Source: Rotaria socialis
Lineage: Eukaryota; Rotifera; Eurotatoria; Philodinida; Philodinidae
Reading direction: 5' to 3'
Length of the DNA stretch: 64,000 nucleotides
NCBI GenBank assembly: GCA_905331475.1
Contig: CAJNYU010001215.1
Location: 22,198 to 86,197 of the forward strand
Under the pieces are notes generated by a model. The model was not told where the DNA came from. It made no database searches and saw only the letters and a list, made by a program, of their open reading frames with translations. This document shows positions 43,919 to 60,400 of the stretch, piece by piece (the first letter of the stretch is position 1; every line of letters starts with the position of its first letter). The position numbers and the translations under genes are program-made.

Positions 43919-46400
43919 CAATAAGTGGTAATTAATTGCCAACAATGTTGATTAAATAATGCAAGTGAATTATCAAAATGATCCACATTTAATTTTCCAA
44001 TAAGTATTCCTGCAACATAAAAAGTAAAATTTCTTTGGGAACGTATTCGTGAAAAACATTTACCTATTTTCCACAAACATTTTTTAAGAAAACGAGTAGT
44101 TACTAAATCGTTTTTCATTCTCAACTTTTTTTCTATAAATGCCAAATTCTTTTTTTCTAATGCTACTTCAGCTAATAAATCAGCTAAGCGATTGACAGTA
44201 ACATCATTATCTTCACGAATTGCTAAAGAACAGACCATTTCCACAAGTTCACCGTATTCTAAAATATTTCTTTCTAATGCATTCGATAAAAGATCATGTC
44301 CATCAGTTGTTACTGCTAATTGACCTAATAAATCAATTACCAATTGAAGCATTCTAAGTCGATCCTAAAACAAGCGTTAAAATCATAGATAAATACAATT
44401 ATAATTATCATTATCAATGAACCGAAAGAACGTTTTTTGGCTACTGGAAATTTCTAGAAGCAATTTCCTAAATCTGATAGATAAAATAGCTCAATGCAAA
44501 AAATCATTTCCAAATCGATTCTGATCATAAACTTTTTTTTATATGTATTGAAAATAAAAAATGAAGTACAATAATAAAACAGTCAAGTGTCTGGTTTTTT
44601 TTCTTTTATGCTGATTATTCATGACTTAACTGAATTTGAAATATATAAAACTGCTTTGTAATCATCATAAAATAAACGAATCCGAAAATCGTTTCAAAAG
44701 TAATCTAGTTTTCGTTCGAGAATCTGATTTTTTTAAGTAGAATATGGCTAAAAAAATCGCTGAAACATTCATGCTTTTATTACACTGAATGAAAAATGTA
44801 TGACTTCAACGGATTAAAACTTCTTCTTTTCTTTTACGTTTATCTTAACTGTTGGAAAATTAGATATAACGTTTTCCCGAAATTTTAACTGTGAAGTACA
44901 GCTATTAAACTATAAAAATATACTAAAATGCTTTCTTGATGAAAGTAGATACATACGAGTCGATTGTCCAACGATCAACAATAATAACGATTCCTCAACA
45001 AGTGATATTCTTACCTGTTGTGCAATGATTATATATAATGCTGTCGACACAAAGACAACATCAAGAGGAGCCAATCATAACAAAAAACGAGAGAATCATT
45101 GTTATATACTAATTGACTTTGTTTTTAATATGAAAAAGAGAAACTAGCGACTCAATGATTAGTCCATTTTTTTTTCATAAAGAGCTTTATATGAGTGGAT
45201 TGACCTGATTAGTCCTGACCACTTACACTTCATATAAATTTTCTAGCACACAAACATAAAAATATAAATTTAGCAGATCACAAAAAAGTAAGTTACAGTT
45301 AGAAGTTACATAAAAAATAAACTAGGGAGAGTTTGAAGAGGTGTTAGAGTCATCAGATTGGTTGGGTTGTCTAGATAGTTTTTGATTTGCGAATTACATT
45401 AGTTTGCCGAAGAAGGTGGGTGAGTTTTGGTAGAATTTGATTATGCGGGTGCTAGGTCGACCTCTCGGTAGGGATGGAATGCTGCGTTTTTTCAAATAGT
45501 GGTGATGTGTTACGTTGACAATGGAATGATTAGTCCATGCTGCTGTCACAGATATAAGTAAAGAATAAAATAATTACATATTTTGATGACCCATCGATCG
45601 GCACTACTTCATGAATATTTTTTCTCAAATGTTCATGTGTAATTAATTTAAAAGGAGAGAAATTATTCAATTCGAAAAAATGAAGATTCTAACAAAATCA
45701 TATTTATTTCTAAATTTAATTTGAATTCAACTTTTATTTCGTTATAGGTTTAAAATGAAAAACATATTCAGTTATTTCTTCACAGGCTTTTGCAGAAACA
45801 TGTCTTTTATGTTGTTCTTATAAAGATTTTCAAAAAAGCTGAAATACAGTAGCTCGATAGTATAGCTTTTTTAATTTTCTTACTTCTATTACATTTCTAC
45901 AACCTAATAACGAAAACTTACTTCTTCCTTTTTTTAAATTTCAACCATTAAGGAGAGAAGAGACGAAGAATATTGCTCTTGATTAAAATGAAATATCATC
46001 GATGGTTCGAACAGGAATAGACACTTACCAGGGTCATTTATACGATCCAATAAAGTTTTCTGTTGATCAGTACTCATATCAAAGACAGTTCTAGCAGCCG
46101 CATATCCGAAGTTCATAATTAATTCCGTTTGTTTTAAGAAATGTGTACGAGTATCTAGTTTATAATGATACATGGTCGAGATAAACGAATCATTTTCTTG
46201 CTCTGTAACTTTTCCCAGATAGAAGACACCCAAATAATTCACTCATATTATGTATTTGAGAAGCATAGGATACACTTCTTACCTGCGCCATTCGAAACCG
46301 CAACAACGTCATTTAATGCAGCTGAATTTTCGTCTTTAGTGCTAGTATTCATTGATGGAGATGACGAAGATAACGATGAAGTGCTTAAATCCGATTCCAT
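43909..46400 (-). CDS. Unrecognised 270-residue helical protein, four exons including a 26-nt microexon
   Basis: Start ATG 46400-46398. Exons from 5' to 3': 46283-46400, 46029-46241, 45015-45040 and 43909-44364; total 813 nt in frame. The microexon encodes ALYIIIAQQ and bridges phases 1 and 0, giving a continuous helical segment from LLDRINDP through the microexon to DRLRMLQLVIDLL. The N-terminal 40 residues are Ser-rich and acidic. The rest is predicted mostly helical with regularly spaced Leu, possibly an armadillo-like solenoid, but I recognise no family. Introns of 650 and 988 bp contrast with a 41-bp first intron. The last three codons and stop (C-E-P-stop) derive partly from the adjacent putative insertion; before that insertion the frame would have stopped at TGA after TTY. 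Confidence 0.68.
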
Positions 46401-47157
46401 CTAGAATAAACTGAGGGTTCAGTGAAAAACCAAACAGTAAGGGATCAAAGATTGATCGACAAAGTTCGATTAAAATAATAATACCATGAAGAACGGCGAA
46501 TTGAAAAGAAAACTTTTTATCTGAACGATAGCTGGTTTTGATTGTCGAAGAAAATTAAACTCAATTTATCCATAGTCTTTTTTATTGATTCTAACACGTA
46601 ACTTGAATATTCACTGTTAGAAAGTAAAGTAAGAATATGGACTGAACAGCTTTGTTCATTTCGTACACTATGCATGTTTGTTTTCTGTTATAAACCAATA
46701 ATTTTTCGAGTCCTTACTTTACCACAATTTCAACCCTTTCCTCTTTCTGTTAGTATTTTCTATTCATGAGAGAAACTGTTTTAGTAGTTTTGAATTAAAT
46801 GTTTATGCGTTTACATTTATGATGTTAATGTATCAATCGGAACTGAAAAATGATCGCTATCATGAACTTATGACGAACCGTTCTAAAACTTAGTGACGGA
46901 AAAATGTTGCTGGTATCATTCTTCTCGATCACCAAAAGTTCAATATGTTGAAGAGATCTGCTTATTGATAATATTAGGCACTTTGATCGAAGCACATTGA
47001 TCTTTTTTATTAGCAGGCTCAAGCTCTTTCCTGGATCATACACTGAATTTAATCTATGTTTGAAAAGAACATTTAATCGAAATAAAATTTTCACTCAAGC
47101 ACTTTTCTTGATTCAACACTAGCTTTTTCTCGTTGAAACGGTGTGCCGTAGAAAGAC
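46401..47157. other. Intergenic, upstream of the 43.9-46.4 kb gene
   Basis: About 750 bp of AT-rich sequence. Short ORFs only; nothing recognisable. It presumably contains the promoter of the minus-strand gene. Confidence 0.5.
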
Positions 47158-47280
47158 CGAAAGGAAAAATGTCGAAAGGAAAAATATCGAAAATGACGAA
47201 AGGAAAAATGGCGAAAGAAAAATGTCGAATGGATAAATGCCGAAGAGAAAAATGTCGAAAGGGGAAAAGATCGAAAATTT
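47158..47280. repeat. 15-bp minisatellite, about eight units
   Basis: Consensus unit CGAAAGGAAAAATGT. Units start at 47158, 47173, 47188 (shortened to 9 bp), 47197, 47212 (14 bp), 47226, 47241, 47256 (16 bp) and a partial one at 47272. On the minus strand a 76-codon ORF runs through it as a five-residue repeat of the type RHFSF/IFPFD. This follows from the unit length being a multiple of three and is not evidence of a gene. Confidence 0.85.
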
Positions 47281-47478
47281 GCACTAAGATGTTTTTATTC
47301 TTGAAATCATAATAGCATCATAGCATAGATCATAGATAAATAAGAGTAAAAAAAGAAATAATTATAAAATGTCATTTTTTCCGTTTAGCAACTGTAAGAG
47401 ACAAACCATTTAAATACTCCATTACATTAATAAGACCATCATAATATCGTTTATCGAGACAATCTATAACTTCTACTA

Positions 47479-47720
47479 TTGATCATCCAACAAAGTTTCT
47501 CAGCTGCTGGGTTAGTTATAACAGAGCGCCGATCTTCTCTTGACCCTCAAACCATAAACGATATTCTATTTGTAAGATCTATTCAAAATATTCTTGAACA
47601 AAAAAAAACGTTTTCTCTTAATATTATTCAATCTCTAGTGTGCTGTTGTGTATTAAAACTTCAATAAATAATGTATCAATCTAGTCATGGGCAGGCCAGG
47701 CCTACAAAAATGAGGCCTGG
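47479..47720 (+). pseudogene. hAT transposase C-terminal relic and possible 3' end of the element
   Basis: 47500-47580 encodes FSAAGLVITERRSSLDPQTI followed by NDILFVRS. This matches the C-terminal dimerisation domain of hAT transposases (typical pattern: FS-AG----RRS-L-P--V---LF---). The usual SERV residues before it are replaced by unrelated sequence and the rest of the transposase is absent, so it is a truncated copy. Downstream, 47696-47720 forms a hairpin (CCAGGCCT, loop, AGGCCTGG) within TCATGGGCAGGCCAGGCC, which may be the terminal region of the same element. Confidence 0.7.
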
Positions 47721-52857
<5,137 letters not shown>

Positions 52858-53221
52858 ACGAATTACACTTGTAGTTTAGTACTAATAGAATAAAATTGAT
52901 TAGACTTGGAAATTCTAACAATAATTTATAAATAGATTACGTCTATTGAACGTTTTGTTTTTATCTTATTAAAATATTCAGAAGTTGTAGGAATGAAAAA
53001 AAACTCCGCTTGAATTCAATAATTTTTTATAGACACTAGGCAGATTTTATCAAGGACAGCCTGATGCACTGTCGATCTTGTAATAGAACATTTAATATAT
53101 CAATGAACAAAAATGCTACAATTTTGTCAGCAACAGATCTTGTGTTGAAGGTCAAGACCAAATTTAGACTATTTTGATCAATAATTATTTCATAATACTT
53201 AGTATATTGCGACAGTAAGGA

Positions 53222-53289
53222 CGGTTGTGGACAAGCATGTGGATTTTCTGTTCATCGACATCAATACGCACACGCACAGCCTTCCCACA
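53222..53289. repeat. Telomere-like hairpin 5 (degenerate)
   Basis: Left arm GGTTGTGGACAAGCATGTGG and right arm ACGCACACGCACAGCC; only part of the arms pair. Included because it shares the order and composition of the others. Confidence 0.4.
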
Positions 53290-53630
53290 ACTATTTTTTC
53301 TTATTTTATGAGTCGTTTGGAAAGTTCCTAGTGAAGAAAAACGGTGATGGATGGAAGAAGTCCTTCTTTTATTAAAAGACTGACTTGATGAGGCAATGCA
53401 AGATTACTCATTGATACGAAAAACAGGAAGAATACCAAGCACAAGCGTAAATATTCTAATTATAACAAAAAACAAAGAAACACAAAAAGATACATTTTGT
53501 ACAAAATGAAAACGGCGAGCAGAAGAATGAATGAGCATGTGTATAATCATATACAGAAGAAAATAATTAATTTCATTAGTTCATGGTAACTCTTGCCAAA
53601 CTTTCCTGACATTATTATTTGTTGATCTAT

Positions 53631-53685
53631 GAGGGTGTGGATGTGAGTGTGGTTTTCAGTCTTACCTTTACCCACACCCACACCC
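53631..53685. repeat. Telomere-like hairpin 6
   Basis: Left arm GAGGGTGTGGATGTGAGTGT, short loop, right arm ACCCACACCCACACCC. TGTGGG-type units on the left and complements on the right. Confidence 0.7.
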
Positions 53686-54373
53686 GAAGTTAACTATGAA
53701 CGAAATATTATTAATGTACTGTAGACGAAGACTTGCATGCAAAAAGCATTTCATCTACTCATATTAAATCTCATATTCATTGTCAATATTGTATTTATTT
53801 TAGAAATGATTAATTCTTTTTTTGGGCGTAATTTCGAGCATAAAACAAAGAATTATTGGTAATAATGATTACAAATTAAAATAAAATGGAGAACATCTTT
53901 CAATGTAATATTAGCCTTTATTTTAGGATAATACATTTAAAATTATTATTAATTGTTTTTTATTTTCTTTCTGAATAAAGCTGACAAGTTTATTTTTAAC
54001 TTTTCATTTTTGAAACACTGTCTTCAAGTGAAATATGTCATATCTCAAAAGTATTAACATTTTTCTAATTTTACTTCAATCATTGTTCTTGATGCTAAGA
54101 TTGATTTTGAATGATATAAAGTGTGTTCACTATATTAAATATTTTCATTCTGCCATTTCATTAGTTTTCTGTGAAAAAATATATAACGGTTTAAAAGAGT
54201 ACTGATAATGACATCCTTCAATCTGTTATATTCATCAAGAAGTGACATCACTCTTATGCATGTATGATAGTTTTTCAATGGGAGTCTACGCAATAATAAC
54301 AAATCAGAGAATCGCTACACGTGTTTAACTAGAAATTTAGATGAATTAACATTTAATTTATTTTAAAATATAT

Positions 54374-54424
54374 AGGGTGGGTGTGGATGTTTATATGAAG
54401 GATCACACTCACACCCACACACCT
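54374..54424. repeat. Telomere-like hairpin 7 (strong)
   Basis: Left arm AGGGTGGGTGTGGATG, loop of about 15 nt, right arm CACTCACACCCACACACCT. The outermost bases ATAGG and CCTAT also pair. Confidence 0.8.
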
Positions 54425-54838
54425 ATCAATTCGGAAAAAGCATTAGGACAGCATTTGCACCTACAGAAAAAAAATTTTAATTATAATTCAAATAATAAAT
54501 TACAACTGCCATAGGACTGTTATGTCACTATGGCAAAAAAGCAAAAACTTTTTTAAATAAACAGGTCTGCACCCTATAGTAATGTACAGGAAAATTTGAA
54601 GAAAAATGTAAAAATAAAGTGAAAAAACGAACAAATTCGCATAAATTTTTATCCCTGATTCTAGTAAGAGAAGAAGAAGAAAAAAAGAAAATGATGCCAA
54701 TGTGACTGCTGTCGCTGTAATACCTCTAAATAGTAAGAAAGAAAGAAAATAACGTCAATGTATGCACTGTAATACTTCTCAATAGTAAGAAAGGAAGCAG
54801 AAAAGAAAATGGTGGCAATGTATCCACTGAAAATCTTG

Positions 54839-54929
54839 AGGGTGTGGGTGCAGGTGAGTGTTGATCTGTGCGAGTGTAGAACAAGATGATCAGACTCACG
54901 CTCATGTTCATACCCATAAGCACACCCAC
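54839..54929. repeat. Telomere-like hairpin 8
   Basis: Left arm AGGGTGTGGGTGCAGGTGAG, loop of about 35 nt, right arm CTCACGCTCATGTTCATACC with CACACCCACT. The arms pair imperfectly. Confidence 0.6.
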
Positions 54930-55823
54930 TGTAAAATGAGAATTCTCATTTCATAGTGGGTGTCAGAGCTAGGACAAGTACGAGTTCTGCAAGTAAAAGT
55001 ACGACTACTTTTGTCCGAGTACTGGTAGGTGTTCTTTTTCTTCTTTTTGCGATGTATATGTGGCAGGCGAGTTTGGAATTTAGTTGAGTTTGGAATAGCT
55101 TTTTCTTTATTTTTTTAATAGAATTTTTGTTGAGATCCGCCTTTAGAAAATTTTGTATTGATAATTATTCCTTCCATCTTTTTACATGATTTTCATATAA
55201 ATTCAACTCTCTGTACATTTGTTAAACTATGGGGATCTGTGGACATTGAATTTATCTGAGAAAAATATTTTTTTTTATTTATACAACTTTTATAAATCAA
55301 ATATAAAAATGTACTAAACATCCTTGTAATACCATCTGATGATTAATTCAGAGGAGATTAATTATATTATGACTCATACCGGTAGAATTTAAATAAAACA
55401 AAATTTTTATTATTATTATTATTATTATTATACATAATGCACAAGGTAATCATTTACCTATAATTTCTTTCATTCATTCGATTCAATTTAATAGTAAAAT
55501 CTTTTTTCCTTTTAAATATATTTTATTTTATGAAACACGAGCAGGGAAAAAAAGAAAAAAAAAGAAATTTAAATAATTTTATTTCGCGCATTCCAATCTC
55601 AACTGAAATTCTCATGTCAACTGTGATATATGTATACAAACGATGTGGGATGTACTTAAAATGCGCATGAACCAAAAATAAAATAAGAATGAACATTACT
55701 ATGCGCAGAGTTGAGCAAGGGCGCGGCACGGCACGGCGCTGACGTACAATTTAAAAGTACATTACCTCAGTATGACTCATTGATCTTCAAATTTCAACGT
55801 TGGCGTATGTGACACATTTGAAC

Positions 55824-57337
55824 TAGGAAACTGCGGGACCCCCTTTTTTGGTCCCGGTCCCGACATATTTTTTTCTGAACCCGGTCCCAGTCCCGATTTT
55901 CTGAAACACATTCCTATTTTTAACTATGTTTTTTCTTCAGAAGTGTGCGACATCTAATTTTTTATAATTTGCTTTGCTATATAATAGACCGTCATAGTTA
56001 GCTACATGGACTCAGCGTTTCTAACAGCAACAGCAGGTATCAGTCTTTGTGACAAAGTATCCATGATACTTGCGATATCGATTTGATACTCTGTTTTACA
56101 CTTTGCTCATAAAAACAAAGTATCAAGCGGATACCTGCTGAGGAAAATTTACACTTTGCTTTTCATTCTATTCTGTGGAAATTTCGATTTCCTCAATTTT
56201 TTATCAATATAGTGATTCATAAAGACATGCATAGTGAAGAAGAATATGAAGTTGAAGGGGTTATGTGCTGAGTAGATACAAAATTGTTTTCTTTTCGGTG
56301 AATATTACAGTGCGTTGTGCGCACTGCGTACTTTGTTTGACTGCAGCCGCCATGACTGAGTGGATATGTTATTCGACACATATTCACAAGGTGTTGTGTT
56401 CAAATCACAGTATCACCAACCATGGAATAACCCTGAACAAGTTGCTAACGGCTAATTGTTCCGGATGACTCATCCGATAGCGTATCGATTATATCATTAG
56501 TCAGTATGCAGAGTCAAAACAATAACTTCAACATAGATGTCACGGTCACGTGATCCTATGATGATCGCCAACCCATAATCATTAACGGGGGAAGTGTTGC
56601 ACAAATGGGGTGTAGATACCGTCGTCTGTAAAAGAGAAAAAACGATAGAACCTGGCTGCTTGTGGACCCTTTAGCGCCGGCCCCAACGGGCGATAAGCCT
56701 ATGGGAGATATTATTTATTATTTTGTTTGACTATCGTTTTATTTCTGTTTCTAACTTATCGATGAAATACTAGATAAACGGTTATTTTTTATGTAATTTA
56801 ATTAGATGCTATTCTTTGTGCACTTTTTATTTGAACTTAATAATAACAAATACGTATTGAAAATATCTTTTTCTGAATCTAAATCGAACAATATATACTT
56901 TGTAAACTTTATGATACTTTGTTTTTTCAAACAAAGTATCATTTTTGCACTTAGCTTTCGAAAATACTATGCAATTTCATACTTTGTTTTAGATTTCTAT
57001 TAGAAACGCTGCGTGGACTATTTCTTTTTAAAGTAATTCAATTAAAAATAAATAATCAAGACTTTCATGTATTTAGTTTATCGTGTTGCTTTGAAATTTT
57101 GAATGTTTATTTATTAAGATTTTCTTGTATTATAAAATATTTGAAAGGGAAAATAATAAAATTACTACTTGAAAATAAAAGAATCAAGTGCTATAGACGA
57201 CTTTTTTCTTTCGAAAAAGTTTGCGCGGGACTGGCTAAAAAATATTTAGTTCCGGTCCCAGTCCCGGTTCCACTATAAATTATTTTTGGTTCCGATTTTA
57301 GACCCATCGGGACCGGTGACTGTTTTGCAGTTCCCTA
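55824..57337. mobile_element. Outer hAT-type MITE, split by a younger hAT-type insertion
   Basis: The left terminus TAGGAAACTGCGGGACC and the right terminus (reverse complement) TAGGGAACTGCAAAACAG share 10 of the first 11 bases. The flanks are ATTTGAAC (55816-55823) and ATTTGGAC (57338-57345), an 8-bp target duplication with one mismatch, as expected for hAT. Inside both ends are tandem GGTCCCGGTCCCG motifs. After removing the inner element and one copy of its duplication, about 507 bp remain, with no transposase. It is a non-autonomous element sitting just upstream of the aminopeptidase gene. Confidence 0.8.
56013..57011. mobile_element. Inner hAT-type non-autonomous transposon (999 bp) nested in the outer MITE
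   Basis: The termini are CAGCGTTTCTAA and its exact inverse TTAGAAACGCTG. The flanks are CATGGACT (56005-56012) and CGTGGACT (57012-57019), an 8-bp duplication with one mismatch. Subterminal copies of ACAAAGTATC/GATACTTTGT in both orientations (near 56052, 56120, 56910, 56932 and 56980) look like transposase-binding sites. Internal ORFs are short and carry no transposase signal. A GC-rich patch with CCGGCCCCAACGGGCG lies near 56676. Confidence 0.8.
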
Positions 57338-57419
57338 ATTTGGACGTCACATATAAGAATTTTTCTCCTCGGCTATTCATTTTGATCGTTTTTAAAATTA
57401 TTTCAATTTTAGATTAAAA

Positions 57420-60400
57420 ATGAATGGCCATAGTACTCAGAAAACAAAATCATTGTTTCAACGTTTATCACAAACAATTGTACCAACACATTATGATTTG
57501 ACCATTCAACCAAATCTTGACACATTTAAATTCAATGGATATGTTAATATACATTTAAAAGTCAGTTTTTTAGTTTTTTAGTTTTCTTTTTTTCTCGTTT
57601 AATTCTTTTTTTCTCTACGCAATTAGATTAAAGAACCGGCAGGTAGTATTGTACTTTATGCAGCTGATTTAGAAGTTGATAATGCGAAAGTAAAATCAAC
57701 TGCAAATGGTAAATTTGTTTGATTCTATTTTTACCTTGTTTTAATTTTTCTTTATAGATGAACAATTAGGTAAAATTGAATTTGATAAAGAAAGTGAACG
57801 TATTACAGTCAATTTCGATAAGAAGCTTGAAGTAAATGATGATTTGTTTTAATAGAAATATTTTCAATATTCTTCATAGACAGGTGACTATGAATTAGCT
57901 TTCAAATTTGCTGGTGAAATAAATAATCGCATGATTGGCTTCTATCGAAATAAGTATACAACACCTGATGGTAGTGAAACTCGTTATGGGGCTAGTACAC
58001 AATTTGAAGTAAAAGCCTTTTTATTTTTGTCTTCGTCTAATGTATTATATTTATTTAGCCGGCTGATTGTCGACGCGCATTTCCATGTTGGGATGAGCCA
58101 AATTTTAAAGCTACATTTGATATAACATTAATAACACCAAAAAATCTTTGTGCTATTTCAAATATGGTTTGTAATTCCGAGAAAATTAATGTAAATAAAG
58201 AGATTTTTTCTCTTACTTAGCCTGTTAAATCAGAAAATGAATATGTCAATGATAAAGAATGGAAAATAACAGCATTTGATCGTACACCAATTATGAGTAC
58301 ATATCTTGTGGCTTTTATTGTTGGTGAATATGATTATGTTGAAACAAAAGATTCCAATGATGTTAGTATGAAAGTTTATACATTAGTCGGAAAGAAAGAA
58401 CATGGAAAATTTGCACTGGATGTGAGATTATAGAAGAACAAAAGAAATAATTAGTAAATGAAATGTCTTTTTTAGACAGCAGCAAAAGTTCTTCCATTTT
58501 ATGCAGATTATTTTAACATTAAATATCCCATTGCTAAAGCTGATCAAATTGCTATTTCAGATTTTCCTAGTGGGTAAGAAATAACTTGAATAGATAAAAA
58601 GTTTTATATTAATTTCTATTTTTTTTATAGAGCAATGGAAAATTGGGGTGTAAGTTAATGTGTTATTTTTGTTTTTGTTTAATAATGATACTATTTTGTT
58701 TTTGATATTTAGTTAATAACTTATCATGAAACAGCACTTTTAATTGATCCAAAATTTTCATCCGTGGCTTCACGACAACGTGTAGCTAATGTTGTTGCTC
58801 ATGAACTTTCACATCAATGGTTTGGCAATTTAGTAGTATGTATTTTATTGTTTGTACAATATAATTTTCAATGGCAATTCTACTATTTTTGTTTTCGTCT
58901 TTATAGACTATGGATTGGTGGACTGATTTATGTAAGTTTAAGAACTTTATTTATTTATCTTATCCTTATCTTATGTTATTAAAGGGCTTAATGAAGGATT
59001 TGCAAAATGGATTCAATTTTTAGCTGTTGATAAATTCTATCCTGAATTTGATATTTGGACACAGTTTGTTGCCGATATATATGCAGGATTTCTTATACCA
59101 GATGCTTTTAAATCGTCACATCCAATTGAAGTACCTATTGGTAAGTTTTTTTAGTTTGTATATTTTTTGTATATTGATTATTTTGATTTCAATATTAAGG
59201 TCATCCAGCTGAGATCGATGAAATTTTCGACGTTATTTCATATTCAAAAGGCTCATCAGTTATTCGTATGTTACACGATTATATTGGTGATGATGCTTTT
59301 CGAAACGGTCTTCATAATTATTTAATGGAATATAGTTATAAAAATACAATTACTGAAAATCTTTGGTTACATTTAACTAAAGCATCAAATAAACCAGTTA
59401 ATGAAGTTATGTCATCATGGACACGTCAAATGGTATGTTGAATATTCGTTTCAATATGAAAACATTTTTTTGCTTTTGGTTAATATTAACCGGATCAATT
59501 ATTACAGTAATCTGTAAATGACCTTTTTTATGCTCTATTATGTCTATAGAACACGCCCACTATCACTGACCGTAAAGATCTCGTAATGCTGCCATATTCT
59601 GTCCTGCTAACCTATTGTATTTCACCACAAACGAACCGTACTCTTTGATCAGAGTACAAGGAATTTATTTCATACGTATATGTTGTATAAGAAGTCAAAG
59701 TCTATTTGCATATAGGCTCCGTGAATTCGATACACTTAATCTGAAGAAAATGTTTTTCAACTGCTAGGATATAATCTTCGGAATCAGATACTAGAGATGT
59801 GCAAGATAAGCTTTTTTCGCACTTTCTACTTTCATTGAAGAGCTTCCTCTTATTCTATCCTGCAGAGCCTCTTTCCTACCCTGCACATCGCTAAAATATT
59901 CAAGTCAATATCCCATAGCTTCTCACTATTTTATTTACAAGTATAGTTTTAACATTATTTTTCTAAAATAATTTGATAATTAAATTTTGCAATTTTTCTT
60001 AGGGTTATCCACTTTTAACTGTAACTGAAGAACAAACAGATAAAAATCGTGTAATTAAAATAAAACAACAACGTTTTATTGCTGATGGTAGTGTTGATGA
60101 GGAAAAGCTTCAATGGAAAATTCCCATCACTGTTTTTACAAAATCGAATCCAAAACAAATTGCACAACAGGTTCTAATGGATGACCCAGAAATAACAATA
60201 AAATTAGATAATATTTCTGAAAATGATTGGATTAAATTAAATTATAATGCCATTGGTCTTTATCGTGTTAAATATGAATCACAAACATTAGCACGTCTTA
60301 ATGAACCAATTGTTAAAAAAACAATAAGTCCACAAGATCGTCTCATGATACAAAATGATCTTGCTGCTTTATGTAATTCTGGTCATCAATCATTTGTTGA

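Larger units (their letters stand above)
52858..55815. other. Intergenic with a cluster of telomere-like hairpins
   Basis: About 3 kb of AT-rich sequence without a gene. It contains four G-rich/C-rich hairpins (53222, 53631, 54374, 54839), an ATT/TTA microsatellite at about 55407-55430, and a G/C-rich patch GGCGCGGCACGGCACGGCGC near 55720. Confidence 0.6.

Noticed and set aside
43691..43924. 77-codon ORF in the 43.7 kb element
   Set aside because: It simply reads the CCGTA/TACGG inverted motifs of the putative insertion.
46011..46028. Alternative donor AA|GTGTCT joining exon 2 directly to an acceptor at 44353
   Set aside because: It works in frame, but it uses a poor donor and ignores the strong GTAAGT; the 26-nt microexon model uses consensus sites at every junction.
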